Below, one piece after another: positions 26,501-34,113 of a stretch of DNA of 52,654 bases. Source of the DNA: Lachnospiraceae bacterium (GTDB lineage: Bacteria; Bacillota; Clostridia; Lachnospirales; Lachnospiraceae). The translations under genes were made by a program, and so were the position numbers. The notes beneath the pieces are model-generated. The model was given only the letters and a program-made list of their open reading frames with translations. It made no database searches and was not told where the DNA came from. The stretch spans positions 1 through 52,654 of the forward strand of contig JAUNGG010000027.1 in NCBI GenBank assembly GCA_030524635.1, in the 5' to 3' direction. Position 1 is the first letter of the stretch. Each line of letters starts with the position of its first letter.

Positions 26501-27366
26501 CATACCGCAGCAGGCTGGAGGAAGCCCTTCATTATCAATATCCGTATCAGGAGGATACCAGGCTGTATGCCATGATGTCTGTGTCAGAGCTGAAACGGCG
26601 CAGCCAGGAGTTGGAAGGAGGGGAAGCAGCAGAGCTGTTTCCGGATCCGCTGGAGGAAGAAAAAATGGCAGGGCAGCTTCCGGATCCACTGGAGGAAGAA
26701 AAAATGGCAGGACAGCTTCCAGATCCACTGGAGGAAGAAGGAACGACAAAGGCTGATGCTTCAGCAGAAGGCGAGGGCGGCGGAGCGGCTCAGGACGAAA
26801 GAAAAGGAGAGGAGTTGAAGGCTTCTAGGCGCAGCTATCCGCCGGCCGCCTCCGGTGCGGTGAGAGGAACGGCATACCACCGTGCTCTGGAGCTGATCTC
26901 TATCAGCCGCTGTCATTCTCTGAAGGATGTGGTCCGCAGCCTGCAGGAGCTGACGGACAGCGGGCGTTTCTTAATGGAAGCCAGAAAGCTGGTAAATGCC
27001 CGTGTGCTGTGGAATTTTTTCCAGAGTCCCCTGGGACAGCGTCTGGGGAAAGGGGAGATGGAAGGACGTCTTCACAAGGAGCAGCAGTTTATGATCGGAG
27101 TCCCTGCCAGGGAGATGGATCTGGCAGACTCAGATGAGCTGGTGCTGATCCAGGGAATGATCGACGCCTATCTGGAGGAAGAGGACGGGCTGGTGCTGGT
27201 GGATTACAAGACAGACCGGGTAGAGCAGGGACAGGAGCTGATTAAGCGGTATCAGGTTCAGATAAACTACTACATCCGCGCCCTGGAGCAGGTAACCGGA
27301 AGGCCGGTGAAGGAGGCAGTGATCTACTCGCTGCATCTTCAAGAAGAGATTGCATTTTTTTCATAA
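23524..27366 (+). CDS. addA: ATP-dependent helicase/nuclease subunit A
   Basis: A 1280-residue UvrD-family helicase fused to a RecB-type nuclease. Visible motifs are SAAAGSGKTAVLVERI (Walker A), LVDEYQDSN (Walker B), VGDVKQSIYRFRQARPELF, VRIMSIHKSKGLEFPIVIL and RVLYVAMTRAKEKL. The C-terminal nuclease has the catalytic run LVLVDYKTDRV. It supplies the 3'-5' motor and one nuclease of AddAB. The linker between helicase and nuclease holds a 13-residue tandem repeat (from about residue 1040) and acidic low-complexity sequence. The start overlaps addB by 23 bases, with GGGAGGAAACC as ribosome site. Confidence 0.96.
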   Translation: MAVTWTSDQQKVIDSRNRNLLVSAAAGSGKTAVLVERIVKMVTDEAHPVDLDRLLVMTFTNAAAGEMRERIGRAITGKLQEAPDNARLRLQAALVPHAQIQTIDSFCLSLIRNHYAGLDIDPSFRVGDEGELTLLKADVMAELLEDHYESGQEAFERFVETYGSGKTDMGIEEVIDQVYRFSVSHPWPKEWLNRCRQEFEAEGVSHFQESPWVQFLLQDVKLQMEEFKEQLSEALLICQEPDGPEGYLPMIRQDLELVSWIGSGKSFEELQNRLSGAAFGRLAAIRKKDISKEKKEAVAAVRDRVKKAVSKCREQYASQTAEEIQEGLLGCAPAVLMLLDLAEEFMDRYQQAKKERNLVDFGDLEHYALQVLYEDGAPSAAADELSRRYEEILVDEYQDSNYVQEALLEAISRERFGTPNVFMVGDVKQSIYRFRQARPELFLKKYESYSREESRYQKIELRKNFRSRSQVLESINQVFYQIMTSNLGGIRYTKETALYPGAAFQPLPEGVETGADPYQTELFVVNTGSKELSSLDEEARDLTSREIEVKLAVREIRRLTDPETGLLVWDKEANQYRRARYGDIVILLRSLSGWAEIFVNGLMNEGIPAYAQSQAGYFDTTEVETMLSLLAVIDNPIQDIPLAAVMRSPMIGMTDEELAWMSARFKHKAEKGQDRGIYGAWRLWLEEPGEGNQQESAIYEKLCRLDDMITRFRDLAGIFPIHQLLEQIYRETGYYAYVSAMPAGETRQANLDLLIEKAAAYESTSYQGLFHFIRYIERLKKVETDFGEAAVAGAEDRTVRIMSIHKSKGLEFPIVILAGMGKRFNKQDAYSRLLIDVDFGVGADYMDLEQRLKSVTLKKQVLKRRLELESMGEELRVLYVAMTRAKEKLILTAADSYLENKLEKWGISMDEKGRMVQKAAGGPLQAVPYTLLTGAGSYLDWIFMALPRACRTISCLQIPAADFIGQEVLRQMEKQSSRDMLMQQADGTVFDEAYRSRLEEALHYQYPYQEDTRLYAMMSVSELKRRSQELEGGEAAELFPDPLEEEKMAGQLPDPLEEEKMAGQLPDPLEEEGTTKADASAEGEGGGAAQDERKGEELKASRRSYPPAASGAVRGTAYHRALELISISRCHSLKDVVRSLQELTDSGRFLMEARKLVNARVLWNFFQSPLGQRLGKGEMEGRLHKEQQFMIGVPAREMDLADSDELVLIQGMIDAYLEEEDGLVLVDYKTDRVEQGQELIKRYQVQINYYIRALEQVTGRPVKEAVIYSLHLQEEIAFFS
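26641..26739 (+). repeat. 39 bp in-frame tandem repeat inside addA
   Basis: Units at 26641-26679 and 26680-26718 both encode PDPLEEEKMAGQL and differ at two bases. A partial third unit (26719-26739) encodes PDPLEEE. The array adds charged residues to the linker before the AddA nuclease domain. Confidence 0.9.
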
Positions 27367-27377
27367 TCGGTTATAAT
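27350..27377 (+). promoter_or_regulatory. Promoter overlapping the addA end
   Basis: TTGCAT (27350-27355) and TATAAT (27372-27377) are 16 bases apart, the -35 lying inside the last addA codons. Transcription would start near 27384, just before the 275 bp structured element and then the ThyX-like gene. Confidence 0.6.
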
Positions 27378-27387
27378 CATACATGAA

Positions 27388-27662
27388 TACCGTCAGTGGA
27401 CAAGGGCACACTCGCCCCAACCGCCGTCTTTTGGCGGCTGGCCGCGTTAACGTCAGTCGGCGTACGTCCAGTACGCCTCCATCCGTTGCCTTGCCAGTCA
27501 CCAAAATACGACGATTGGGGTCCGCAGGAGTTCTGCGCCACAGATTTGTGCTTCTGCAAGGCACTGGAACGAAGCGTACTGGACGTACGCTGAGCGACAG
27601 TAACGCCGCAGAATCGCAAATCTGTGGTGCAGAACCGAGTGTTCCCTTGTTCACTGACGGTA
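27388..27662 (+). repeat. 275 bp structured element with 27 bp terminal inverted repeats
   Basis: The ends 27388-27414 and 27636-27662 are complementary at 25 of 27 positions; each begins TACCGTCAGTG when read inward. Inside are a perfect 17 bp inverted repeat, GCGTACGTCCAGTACGC (27460-27476) with 27574-27590, and a 28 bp imperfect one (27530-27557 with 27608-27635). The two internal pairs are interleaved, so they cannot both form as simple nested stems. A small CCGCC/GGCGG hairpin sits near 27421-27437. No protein-coding signal is seen; open frames through it look like by-products. It could be a MITE-like element or a structured leader RNA. Confidence 0.8.
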
Positions 27663-27679
27663 AAGAGAGGAGACATCCC

Positions 27680-28309
27680 ATGATAAAATTGGAACGGACC
27701 AGTGTAATGAATCTGGAAAATGCCATGCGGGGTGCCAGAAATCCTATGAACAGCTGGAACCGCATGGACAGCTATTATAATGAGGAGCATCAGTATGTGC
27801 TGGGCCCCAACGATCTGGATCTGGCAAAGCGTCTTCGCCGTGCCGGCAGCGATCATCGGAAATTTCTGCGTCAGGTATTTGTGTCGGTTGATATCACAGC
27901 ACCGATCTACTGGTGGAAGGAGTATGATACTTATAAGGTGGCCACGGTGGCCAATTCCACCAGCACCATGCATAAAATCCACAGCAAGCCCTTTGCCAGA
28001 GAGGATTTCAGCATTGATCATATGACAGAGGAAACACTGGCGTTTATGGATCAGGTGATTGCAAAGCTGGAGGAGATCCGCCTTCGCTATGTGGAGGAGG
28101 GGAAACAGAAGGAAGACTGGTATGACCTGATCCAGCTTCTGCCGTCCAGCTATAATCAGATGCGGACCTGCAGTTTTAATTATGAAACACTGATCAATAT
28201 TTATTATGCAAGAAGAAATCATAAGCTGGCGGAATGGCACACATTCTGTGACTGGATCCTGTCCCTGCCTTACGGAAGGGAACTGATCGCCGGGGAAGAG
28301 GAGGCATAG
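27680..28309 (+). CDS. ThyX-like protein, possibly divergent FAD-dependent thymidylate synthase
   Basis: From the ATG at 27680 (AGAGAGGAG ribosome site) the product is 209 aa. The segment VSVDITAPIYWWKEYDTYKV, followed by ATVANSTSTMHK, lines up by eye with the ThyX core (apiyvwrQ..RHR.....N..S.R). However, the RHR of the ThyX signature is replaced by DTY. The gene lies just before folA, and dihydrofolate reductase is a natural neighbour of thymidylate synthases. No other thymidylate synthase is in the window. The frame is open upstream through the repeat element to 27383, but that part reads as non-coding. A catalytically changed or inactive ThyX-fold protein is equally possible; I hold the family call with moderate confidence. 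Confidence 0.5.
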   Translation: MIKLERTSVMNLENAMRGARNPMNSWNRMDSYYNEEHQYVLGPNDLDLAKRLRRAGSDHRKFLRQVFVSVDITAPIYWWKEYDTYKVATVANSTSTMHKIHSKPFAREDFSIDHMTEETLAFMDQVIAKLEEIRLRYVEEGKQKEDWYDLIQLLPSSYNQMRTCSFNYETLINIYYARRNHKLAEWHTFCDWILSLPYGRELIAGEEEA

Positions 28310-28361
28310 TGTTTCGGACAGGTCCGATTACTGGGCCAGTTCGAGGAAAAGGAGAGAACGG

Positions 28362-28892
28362 ATGAATATCATCGTAGCAGTTGATCGAAACTGGGCTATT
28401 GGATATAAAGGGAGCACCCTGGTAAATATTCCGGCAGATCAGAAGATGTTCCGGGAGGAAACCACCGGCAAGGTGGTGGTGATGGGACGGAAGACATTAG
28501 AAAGCCTTCCGGGAGGCCGTCCCCTGGCGAAGCGGACCAATATTGTGCTGTCCCGGGATCCGGAGTTTTCTGTAAAGGGAGCCACCGTCTGCCGCAGCCT
28601 GGAGGAGGCACTTGCAGAGTGCAGCAAGTATCCTACCCAGGATGTGTTTGTGGCAGGAGGTCAGGAGATCTACCAGGCATTTCTTCCCTACTGCGATGTG
28701 GCACATGTGACCAATATTGATTATTCCTACAATGCGGACACCTTTTTCCCAAATCTGGACCAGGATCCGGAATGGGTCCTGGCAGCGGAGAGCGACGAGC
28801 AGACATATTTTGATCTGTGTTATGAGTTCCGTATGTACTGTAGAAAGTCTGCATTAAAAGAAAAAAAGCCTAAAAATCTGTTTGGATTTTAA
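28362..28892 (+). CDS. folA: Dihydrofolate reductase
   Basis: A 176-residue DHFR. The N-terminus MNIIVAVDRNWAIGYKGSTL is the folate-site strand and loop. Asp26 in NIPADQKMF is the catalytic acid. VVVMGRKTLESLPGGRPL and VFVAGGQEIYQAFLP carry the NADPH-binding motifs. It reduces dihydrofolate to tetrahydrofolate for thymidylate, purine and one-carbon metabolism. AAAGGAGAG precedes the ATG. It follows the ThyX-like gene by 52 bases on the same strand. The Lys-rich tail (KEKKPKNLFGF) is an extension. Confidence 0.95.
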   Translation: MNIIVAVDRNWAIGYKGSTLVNIPADQKMFREETTGKVVVMGRKTLESLPGGRPLAKRTNIVLSRDPEFSVKGATVCRSLEEALAECSKYPTQDVFVAGGQEIYQAFLPYCDVAHVTNIDYSYNADTFFPNLDQDPEWVLAAESDEQTYFDLCYEFRMYCRKSALKEKKPKNLFGF

Positions 28893-28983
28893 CGATAACC
28901 TAAAAAATATTGTATATTATCAGGATTCATGGTAAGATAACAACAGAATTTATCAGGAGTCCGGAAGAAAGAGAGGGAACAGG

Positions 28984-29880
28984 ATGGGAGAGGGCAACGT
29001 AAGATTAGAAAATCAGGATCTGCTGATAGAGGTTCAGGCATTCGGCGGGGAACTGAGCCGGATCTATGACAAGAATCACCAAAGAGAAGTGCTCTGGGAA
29101 GGAAGGCCGGAGATCTGGGGCCGCCACGCTCCGATCCTTTTCCCATTTATCGGAAAGCTGTATGATGGGAAATATCGTTTCCAGGGAATGGAATATGGGA
29201 TGACTGCCCACGGCTTTGCCCGGGACAGTCAGTTTGAGCTGCTGTCCCAAACCCAGGATGAGGTGTGGTATGTGCTGAAGGATTCAGAAGAAACCCTTCG
29301 GAAGTATCCCTTCCATTTCCGTTTGGAAGCAGGACACCGGCTGGAAGGAAACTCCATCCGTGTCATGTGGCGGGTGGTCAACACCGGGGCAGACACCATG
29401 TATTTTATGCTGGGCGGTCATCCGGCATTTAAGACACCGGAGGGCATCACTGTCCACGACTTTACCCTGGATTTTCACCGGAAGGCCGAACAGGGACCAA
29501 TCCACTATCAGGCGCCAAATGAGGCTGGCTATGAGATGGAGGCATTATCCGGCCAGTTGGAATTAACTGACGGAACAGCAAAGATCGTTCCGGGATTTTT
29601 TGATCAGGCGCTGACCTATATTTTTGACGAAGCGCAGGTGGAGGCAGTCAGCCTTCTGCTTCCGGGAGGACAGCCCTATGTAACCGTTCATTGTCCAGGA
29701 ATCCCTTATCTGGGAGTGTGGACCATGGAGAAGACCCATCCCTTCGTGTGCCTGGAGCCCTGGTTCGGCCGGTGCGATGCGGATGGATACCAAGGGGAAT
29801 TGCAAGACAGAGAAGGCGAGGTAAGCCTGGCTTCCGGTCAGGAATTTACTGCCGACTATGTTATTGAAATTCATAAATAA
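28984..29880 (+). CDS. Aldose 1-epimerase family protein (LacX-like)
   Basis: A 298-residue cytoplasmic protein with the galactose mutarotase-like fold: LENQDLLIEVQAFGGELSRI at the start, GRHAPILFPFIGKL, then MTAHGFARDSQFEL (candidate catalytic His), LGGHPAFK (second His) and CLEPWFGRCD (candidate catalytic Glu region). These fit the LacX/YphB-like branch rather than classic GalM. The sugar substrate is unknown; related proteins interconvert anomers of hexoses or hexose 6-phosphates. AGAGGGAACAGG gives a fair ribosome site. It stands alone between folA and nfnA on the same strand. Confidence 0.82.
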   Translation: MGEGNVRLENQDLLIEVQAFGGELSRIYDKNHQREVLWEGRPEIWGRHAPILFPFIGKLYDGKYRFQGMEYGMTAHGFARDSQFELLSQTQDEVWYVLKDSEETLRKYPFHFRLEAGHRLEGNSIRVMWRVVNTGADTMYFMLGGHPAFKTPEGITVHDFTLDFHRKAEQGPIHYQAPNEAGYEMEALSGQLELTDGTAKIVPGFFDQALTYIFDEAQVEAVSLLLPGGQPYVTVHCPGIPYLGVWTMEKTHPFVCLEPWFGRCDADGYQGELQDREGEVSLASGQEFTADYVIEIHK

Positions 29881-29970
29881 GCTTGAAACAGTAACCGGGA
29901 AGACCTGAGTGCGGTGCAGCGCATGACTGGGACCGATGGTTGCAGCTTCACAAAAAGCAGGAGGAAAACT

Positions 29971-30861
29971 ATGTACAAGATCTTAAAGGCAGAAAAGCTG
30001 GCAGATAAGATTTACCTGATGGATGTAGAAGCACCGCGGGTAGCCAAAAGATGTCAGCCAGGAGAGTTTGTCATCGTAAAGATGGACGAGGTAGGGGAAC
30101 GAATCCCGCTGACCATTTGTGATTACGATCGGGAAAAGGGAATCGTTACCATCGTATTCCAGATCGTAGGAGCATCAACCTTAAAAATGTCTGCTCTGCA
30201 GGCCGGCGATGCGTTCCAGGATTTCGTGGGCCCGTTGGGACAGCCTTCTGAGTTTGTCAAAGAAGATTTAGAGGAAGTAAAGAAAAGAAAGTACTTATTC
30301 GTAGCAGGCGGTGTAGGCGCAGCACCCGTTTACCCTCAGGTAAAATGGCTGCATGAGCACGGCATCGACGCGGATGTGATCGTAGGTGCAAAGAATAAGG
30401 ATCTGGTGATTCTGGAAGACATGATGAAGGAAGTTGCTGGAAATCTTTACATTACCACCGATGACGGCTCCTATGTGCGCAAGGGCATGGTAACCGATGT
30501 GGTTAAGGATCTGGTAGAGGTACAGGGCAAGAAGTATGATGTCTGTGTTGCCATCGGCCCAATGATCATGATGAAGTTTGCATGTAAGCTGACCAAGGAA
30601 TTAAACATTCCCACCATCGTCAGCATGAACCCCATCATGGTAGACGGCACCGGCATGTGCGGCGCCTGCCGGTTGAGTGTAGGCGGCGAGGTGAAGTTTG
30701 CATGTGTAGACGGACCGGAGTTCGACGGCCATCTGGTAAACTTTGACGAGGCGATGAAGCGTCAGCAGATGTACAAGACAGCAGAGGGCCGCGCCATGTT
30801 AAAGGCTCAGGAGGGTGATACCCATCACGGCGGATGCGGACATTGCGGAGGTGACAACTAA
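29971..30861 (+). CDS. nfnA: NfnA / SudB-type FAD-, NAD- and [2Fe-2S]-binding reductase subunit
   Basis: From the ATG at 29971 (AGGAGG ribosome site) the product is 296 aa. An FAD-binding barrel (PGEFVIVKMDEVGERIPLTI) precedes the NAD-binding domain (YLFVAGGVGAAPVYPQVKWL). A cysteine set for a [2Fe-2S] cluster follows (GTGMCGACRLSVGGEVKFAC). This matches the small subunit of the electron-bifurcating transhydrogenase NfnAB and the sulfide dehydrogenase/DHODH electron-transfer family. The tail is unusually rich in His, Cys and Gly (THHGGCGHCGGDN). Its last base is the first base of the nfnB start, so the two are coupled. An upstream in-frame ATG at 29914 has no ribosome site. Confidence 0.88.
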   Translation: MYKILKAEKLADKIYLMDVEAPRVAKRCQPGEFVIVKMDEVGERIPLTICDYDREKGIVTIVFQIVGASTLKMSALQAGDAFQDFVGPLGQPSEFVKEDLEEVKKRKYLFVAGGVGAAPVYPQVKWLHEHGIDADVIVGAKNKDLVILEDMMKEVAGNLYITTDDGSYVRKGMVTDVVKDLVEVQGKKYDVCVAIGPMIMMKFACKLTKELNIPTIVSMNPIMVDGTGMCGACRLSVGGEVKFACVDGPEFDGHLVNFDEAMKRQQMYKTAEGRAMLKAQEGDTHHGGCGHCGGDN

Positions 30862-32249
30862 TGGATGTATTAAAGAAGGTACCAGTTCGTGAGCAGGACC
30901 CGAAGGTACGTGCCACGAACTTTGAAGAGGTTTGTTTAGGATATAATAAAGAAGAAGCAATGGAAGAAGCTTCCAGATGCTTAAAGTGCAAGAACAATGC
31001 ACGTTGTGTAGGCGGCTGCCCGGTTTCCATCAATATCCCAGGCTTTATCAAGGAGGTTGAGGAAGGGAATTTCCAGAAAGCAGCAGAGATCATCGCAGAA
31101 TCCTCCGCCCTTCCGGCAGTCTGCGGCCGTGTTTGTCCCCAGGAGAGCCAGTGCGAGGGCAAGTGTGTCCGCGGCATCAAGGGCGAGCCGATCTCCATCG
31201 GTAAGCTGGAGCGCTTCGTTGCAGACTGGTCCAGAGAGAACGGCTTCGTTCCGGCAAAACCGGAGACCACCAACGGCAAAAAGGTTGCTGTTATCGGCTC
31301 CGGCCCTGCAGGACTGACCTGTGCCGGCGATCTGGCAAAGCTGGGCTACGAGGTGACCATTTTCGAGGCGCTTCATGAGCCAGGCGGCGTATTGATCTAC
31401 GGTATTCCGGAGTTCCGTCTGCCCAAGAATACGGTAGTTCGCCACGAGGTAGAGAACGTAAAGAAGCTGGGTGTTAAGATCGAGACCAACGTGATCATCG
31501 GCAAGTCTGTCACCATCGACCAGCTTTTAGATGAGGAAGGCTTTGAGGCTGTGTTTATCGGCTCCGGCGCCGGTCTTCCAAAGTTTATGGGCATCCCAGG
31601 GGAGAACGCAAACGGTGTATTCTCTGCCAACGAGTACCTGACCAGAAACAACCTGATGAAGGCATTCCGTGAGGATTACGACACCCCCATCATGCGGGGT
31701 AAGAAGGTAGCTGTAGTAGGCGGCGGAAACGTAGCCATGGATGCTGCCAGAACCGCACTTCGTCTGGGCGCTGAGGTTCATGTCGTGTACCGCCGTTCCG
31801 AGGCTGAGCTTCCTGCCCGTGTGGAAGAGGTTCACCATGCGAAGGAAGAAGGCGTTATCTTTAATCTGCTGACCAACCCGGTAGAGATCCTGACCGATGA
31901 GAATGACTGGGTTAAGGGGATGGTAGTGAGAAAGATGGAGCTGGGCGAGCCGGATGCCTCCGGAAGAAGAAGACCGGTTGAGATCCCTGGATCTGATTAT
32001 ACCATTGATGTGGATACCGTTATCATGTCCTTAGGTACCTCTCCAAACCCATTGATCTCCTCCACCACCGAAGGTCTGGAGACCAATAAGCGCAAGTGCA
32101 TTATTGCAGAGGAGCACAACGGAAAGACCACCAAGGAAGGCGTTTACGCCGGCGGCGATGCCGTTACCGGCGCTGCCACTGTGATTCTGGCAATGGAGGC
32201 CGGCAAGGCTGGTGCCAAGGGAATCCATGAGTATCTGTCCCAGAAGTAG
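30861..32249 (+). CDS. nfnB: NfnB / glutamate synthase small-subunit-like oxidoreductase
   Basis: A 462-residue flavoprotein. The N-terminal cysteine region (CLKCKNNARCVGGCPVSIN and CGRVCPQESQCEGKCVRG) carries two [4Fe-4S] clusters. Two dinucleotide-binding folds follow: VAVIGSGPAGLTCAGDLAKL for FAD and VAVVGGGNVAMDAARTALRL for NADP. The ending GVYAGGDAVTGAATVILAME is the FAD-binding GD motif. With NfnA it would couple NADH and reduced ferredoxin to NADP reduction in the cytoplasm. GltA-type glutamate synthase is the alternative name, but pairing with nfnA and the absence of a large gltB gene favour NfnB. A terminator follows. Confidence 0.9.
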   Translation: MDVLKKVPVREQDPKVRATNFEEVCLGYNKEEAMEEASRCLKCKNNARCVGGCPVSINIPGFIKEVEEGNFQKAAEIIAESSALPAVCGRVCPQESQCEGKCVRGIKGEPISIGKLERFVADWSRENGFVPAKPETTNGKKVAVIGSGPAGLTCAGDLAKLGYEVTIFEALHEPGGVLIYGIPEFRLPKNTVVRHEVENVKKLGVKIETNVIIGKSVTIDQLLDEEGFEAVFIGSGAGLPKFMGIPGENANGVFSANEYLTRNNLMKAFREDYDTPIMRGKKVAVVGGGNVAMDAARTALRLGAEVHVVYRRSEAELPARVEEVHHAKEEGVIFNLLTNPVEILTDENDWVKGMVVRKMELGEPDASGRRRPVEIPGSDYTIDVDTVIMSLGTSPNPLISSTTEGLETNKRKCIIAEEHNGKTTKEGVYAGGDAVTGAATVILAMEAGKAGAKGIHEYLSQK

Positions 32250-32340
32250 GTCTGGAGCAGCTGTGAAAGCTGTCAGATAGCTGCACGCGGATGCTGTGTC
32301 CGCGGGGACTGAGAAAATTCGCTTAACGAAATTGTAAAAA

Positions 32341-32380
32341 AGGCCCGGATTTTTCTCAAATGAGAAGACCGGGTTTTTTG
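32341..32380 (+). terminator. Terminator of nfnAB
   Basis: CCCGG (32344-32348) with CCGGG (32369-32373), and TCTCA (32354-32358) with TGAGA (32361-32365), form an interrupted stem. It is followed by T at 32374-32379 and preceded by an A-run. Confidence 0.75.
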
Positions 32381-32405
32381 TTATGTTTATGAAGGAGATG
32401 AATCA

Positions 32406-32996
32406 ATGCTGCTGCCAAATCCATCCAATTATTTTGACTCGATTTATGCTATTTACGAAGAGGCTTTTCCGGCAATTGAGCGGCGGACCAGAGAGGGACA
32501 GAGAACTGTTCTGGAAAAGCCCCGGTACCGGGTCCGGGTCATCGGGGAAGCCGGGGAGGAGGAAACGGATCATCAGGAGCTGGAAAATGGAATCTGTGCC
32601 TTTCTCGGCTACTGGGAGCTGGATTCCTGTATTTTCTTAGAGCATCTTGCTACCTTGAAGCAGTGCCGGGGAAAGGGCTATGGCCGCATCCTGATTGAGG
32701 AATGTATCCGGGAAGGCCGGGAGAAGGGAAAGCCGCTGTTTCTGGAGATCGAACCGGTGACGGAAGCCGATCCCATGACGGGAAGAAGAGAGAACTTTTA
32801 TCATCGCTGCGGCTTTCACACCAACCATTTTTATTATGAACAGATGCCACTGAAGCCGGGGGATCCGCCCATCCCGCTTTGGATCATGAGCTGGCCTGAT
32901 CCGGTGACAGAGGAAGGGTTTTGGCCTTGTAAAAAGGAAATCTATCGGGAAGTGTACGGAGTTATTGAAACGCAGAACGAGCAATGTAGTATATAA
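32406..32996 (+). CDS. GNAT-family N-acetyltransferase
   Basis: A 196-residue protein. LEHLATLKQCRGKGYGRILI is the GNAT motif A with the acetyl-CoA-binding Q-x-x-G-x-G loop, and NFYHRCGFHTNHFYYEQMPL is the motif B region. It should transfer an acetyl group from acetyl-CoA to an unknown amine. AAGGAG lies 10 bases upstream of the ATG. It stands alone after the nfnB terminator. An overlapping frame from 32383 is a shadow. Confidence 0.82.
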   Translation: MLLPNPSNYFDSIYAIYEEAFPAIERRTREGQRTVLEKPRYRVRVIGEAGEEETDHQELENGICAFLGYWELDSCIFLEHLATLKQCRGKGYGRILIEECIREGREKGKPLFLEIEPVTEADPMTGRRENFYHRCGFHTNHFYYEQMPLKPGDPPIPLWIMSWPDPVTEEGFWPCKKEIYREVYGVIETQNEQCSI

Positions 32997-33052
32997 AATA
33001 TATAGTTTGAATACAAAGTTACAAATTTGTATAAAAATTTTGCTCCAACCTC

Positions 33053-33081
33053 TTGTTTTTCTTTTTGTCATATGGTACATT
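33053..33081 (+). promoter_or_regulatory. Promoter of kduI
   Basis: TTGTTT (33053-33058) and TACATT (33076-33081) are 17 bases apart, with TGG just before the -10 as an extended element. Confidence 0.55.
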
Positions 33082-33151
33082 GTAGGTAACACAAAAACGT
33101 TCAGAAGCCAGCTTCTGAAACCAAGGGAAAATTCAAGGAGGAGTATTTCAA

Positions 33152-33994
33152 ATGGACATTCGTTATTCCTGCAACCAGAGAGATTTCAAGCGTTACACTA
33201 CAGAAGAGACCCGCAATGAGTTCCTGATCCAGAACCTGTATGTAGCCAATGAAGTGGTAGCCGTTTACTCTCACGTAGACCGTATGGTAACCTTAGGCTG
33301 TATGCCGACCACTGAGGAAGTATCCATTGACAAGGGCATTGATGTGTGGGCAAACTTCGGAACCAGCTATTTCCTGGAGAGAAGAGAGATCGGTATCTTC
33401 AATATCGGCGGCGCCGGTACCATCAAGGCTGATGATGAGACCTTCCACATGAATTACAAGGACTGCTTATACATCACCCAGGGAACCAAGAAGGTAAGCT
33501 TTGCAAGTGATGATGCAGAGCATCCGGCTAAATTCTACATGGTAAGTGCTCCGGCTCACTGTGCCTACAAGACCACCTATCTGCCCATCGACAAGGCTGT
33601 TAAGAGACCTCTGGGTGCAATGGAGACTTCTAACAAGCGTACCATCAACCAGTTTATTCATCCGGACGTACTGCCGACTTGCCAGCTTTCCATGGGCATG
33701 ACCGCACTGGAGCCAGGCAGCGTATGGAACACCATGCCAAGCCATACTCACGAGAGACGGATGGAGATTTACATGTATTTTGAGATTCCGGAGAACAATG
33801 TGGTATTCCACATGATGGGTGAGGGCAAGGAGACCCGCCACATCGTAATGCAGAATGAGCAGGCTGTGATCAGCCCATCCTGGAGCATTCACTCCGGAGC
33901 TGGTACCTCCAACTATACCTTTATTTGGGCTATGGGCGGCGAGAACCAGGCATTTGATGATATGGATAATATTCCTACTACTGAGTTGAGATAA
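33152..33994 (+). CDS. kduI: 5-keto-4-deoxyuronate isomerase
   Basis: A 280-residue cupin-type isomerase, the full family length. The metal site is visible: PSHTHERRMEIYMYFE supplies two His and a Glu, and SWSIHSGAGTSNYTFIWAMG supplies the last His. It converts 5-keto-4-deoxyuronate to 3-deoxy-D-glycero-2,5-hexodiulosonate in the breakdown of pectin or other uronate-containing glycans. AAGGAGGAG precedes the ATG. No kduD, kdgK or kdgA is next to it; it stands between its own promoter and a terminator. The divergent LysR-ABC-GH43 locus follows. Confidence 0.95.
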   Translation: MDIRYSCNQRDFKRYTTEETRNEFLIQNLYVANEVVAVYSHVDRMVTLGCMPTTEEVSIDKGIDVWANFGTSYFLERREIGIFNIGGAGTIKADDETFHMNYKDCLYITQGTKKVSFASDDAEHPAKFYMVSAPAHCAYKTTYLPIDKAVKRPLGAMETSNKRTINQFIHPDVLPTCQLSMGMTALEPGSVWNTMPSHTHERRMEIYMYFEIPENNVVFHMMGEGKETRHIVMQNEQAVISPSWSIHSGAGTSNYTFIWAMGGENQAFDDMDNIPTTELR

Positions 33995-34043
33995 AAATAA
34001 AATCTAAATTCTAAGCTGATGGATCAGTGAGATTCGGGATATG

Positions 34044-34079
34044 GGGCAGTGTTTTTGAAAGCACTGCCCTGTTTGTTTG
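34044..34079 (+). terminator. Terminator of kduI
   Basis: GGGCAGTG (34044-34051) pairs with CACTGCCC (34062-34069) and is followed by TGTTTGTTT. The convergent LysR gene ends 35 bases downstream. Confidence 0.75.
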
Positions 34080-34113
34080 CGCCTGACGGCGGGAAAAACC
34101 AAGGATGGATCTG

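Noticed and set aside
27383..27679. N-terminal extension of the ThyX-like protein through the 275 bp element
   Set aside because: The frame is open by chance through the inverted repeats; a proper ribosome site and family-like start lie at 27680.
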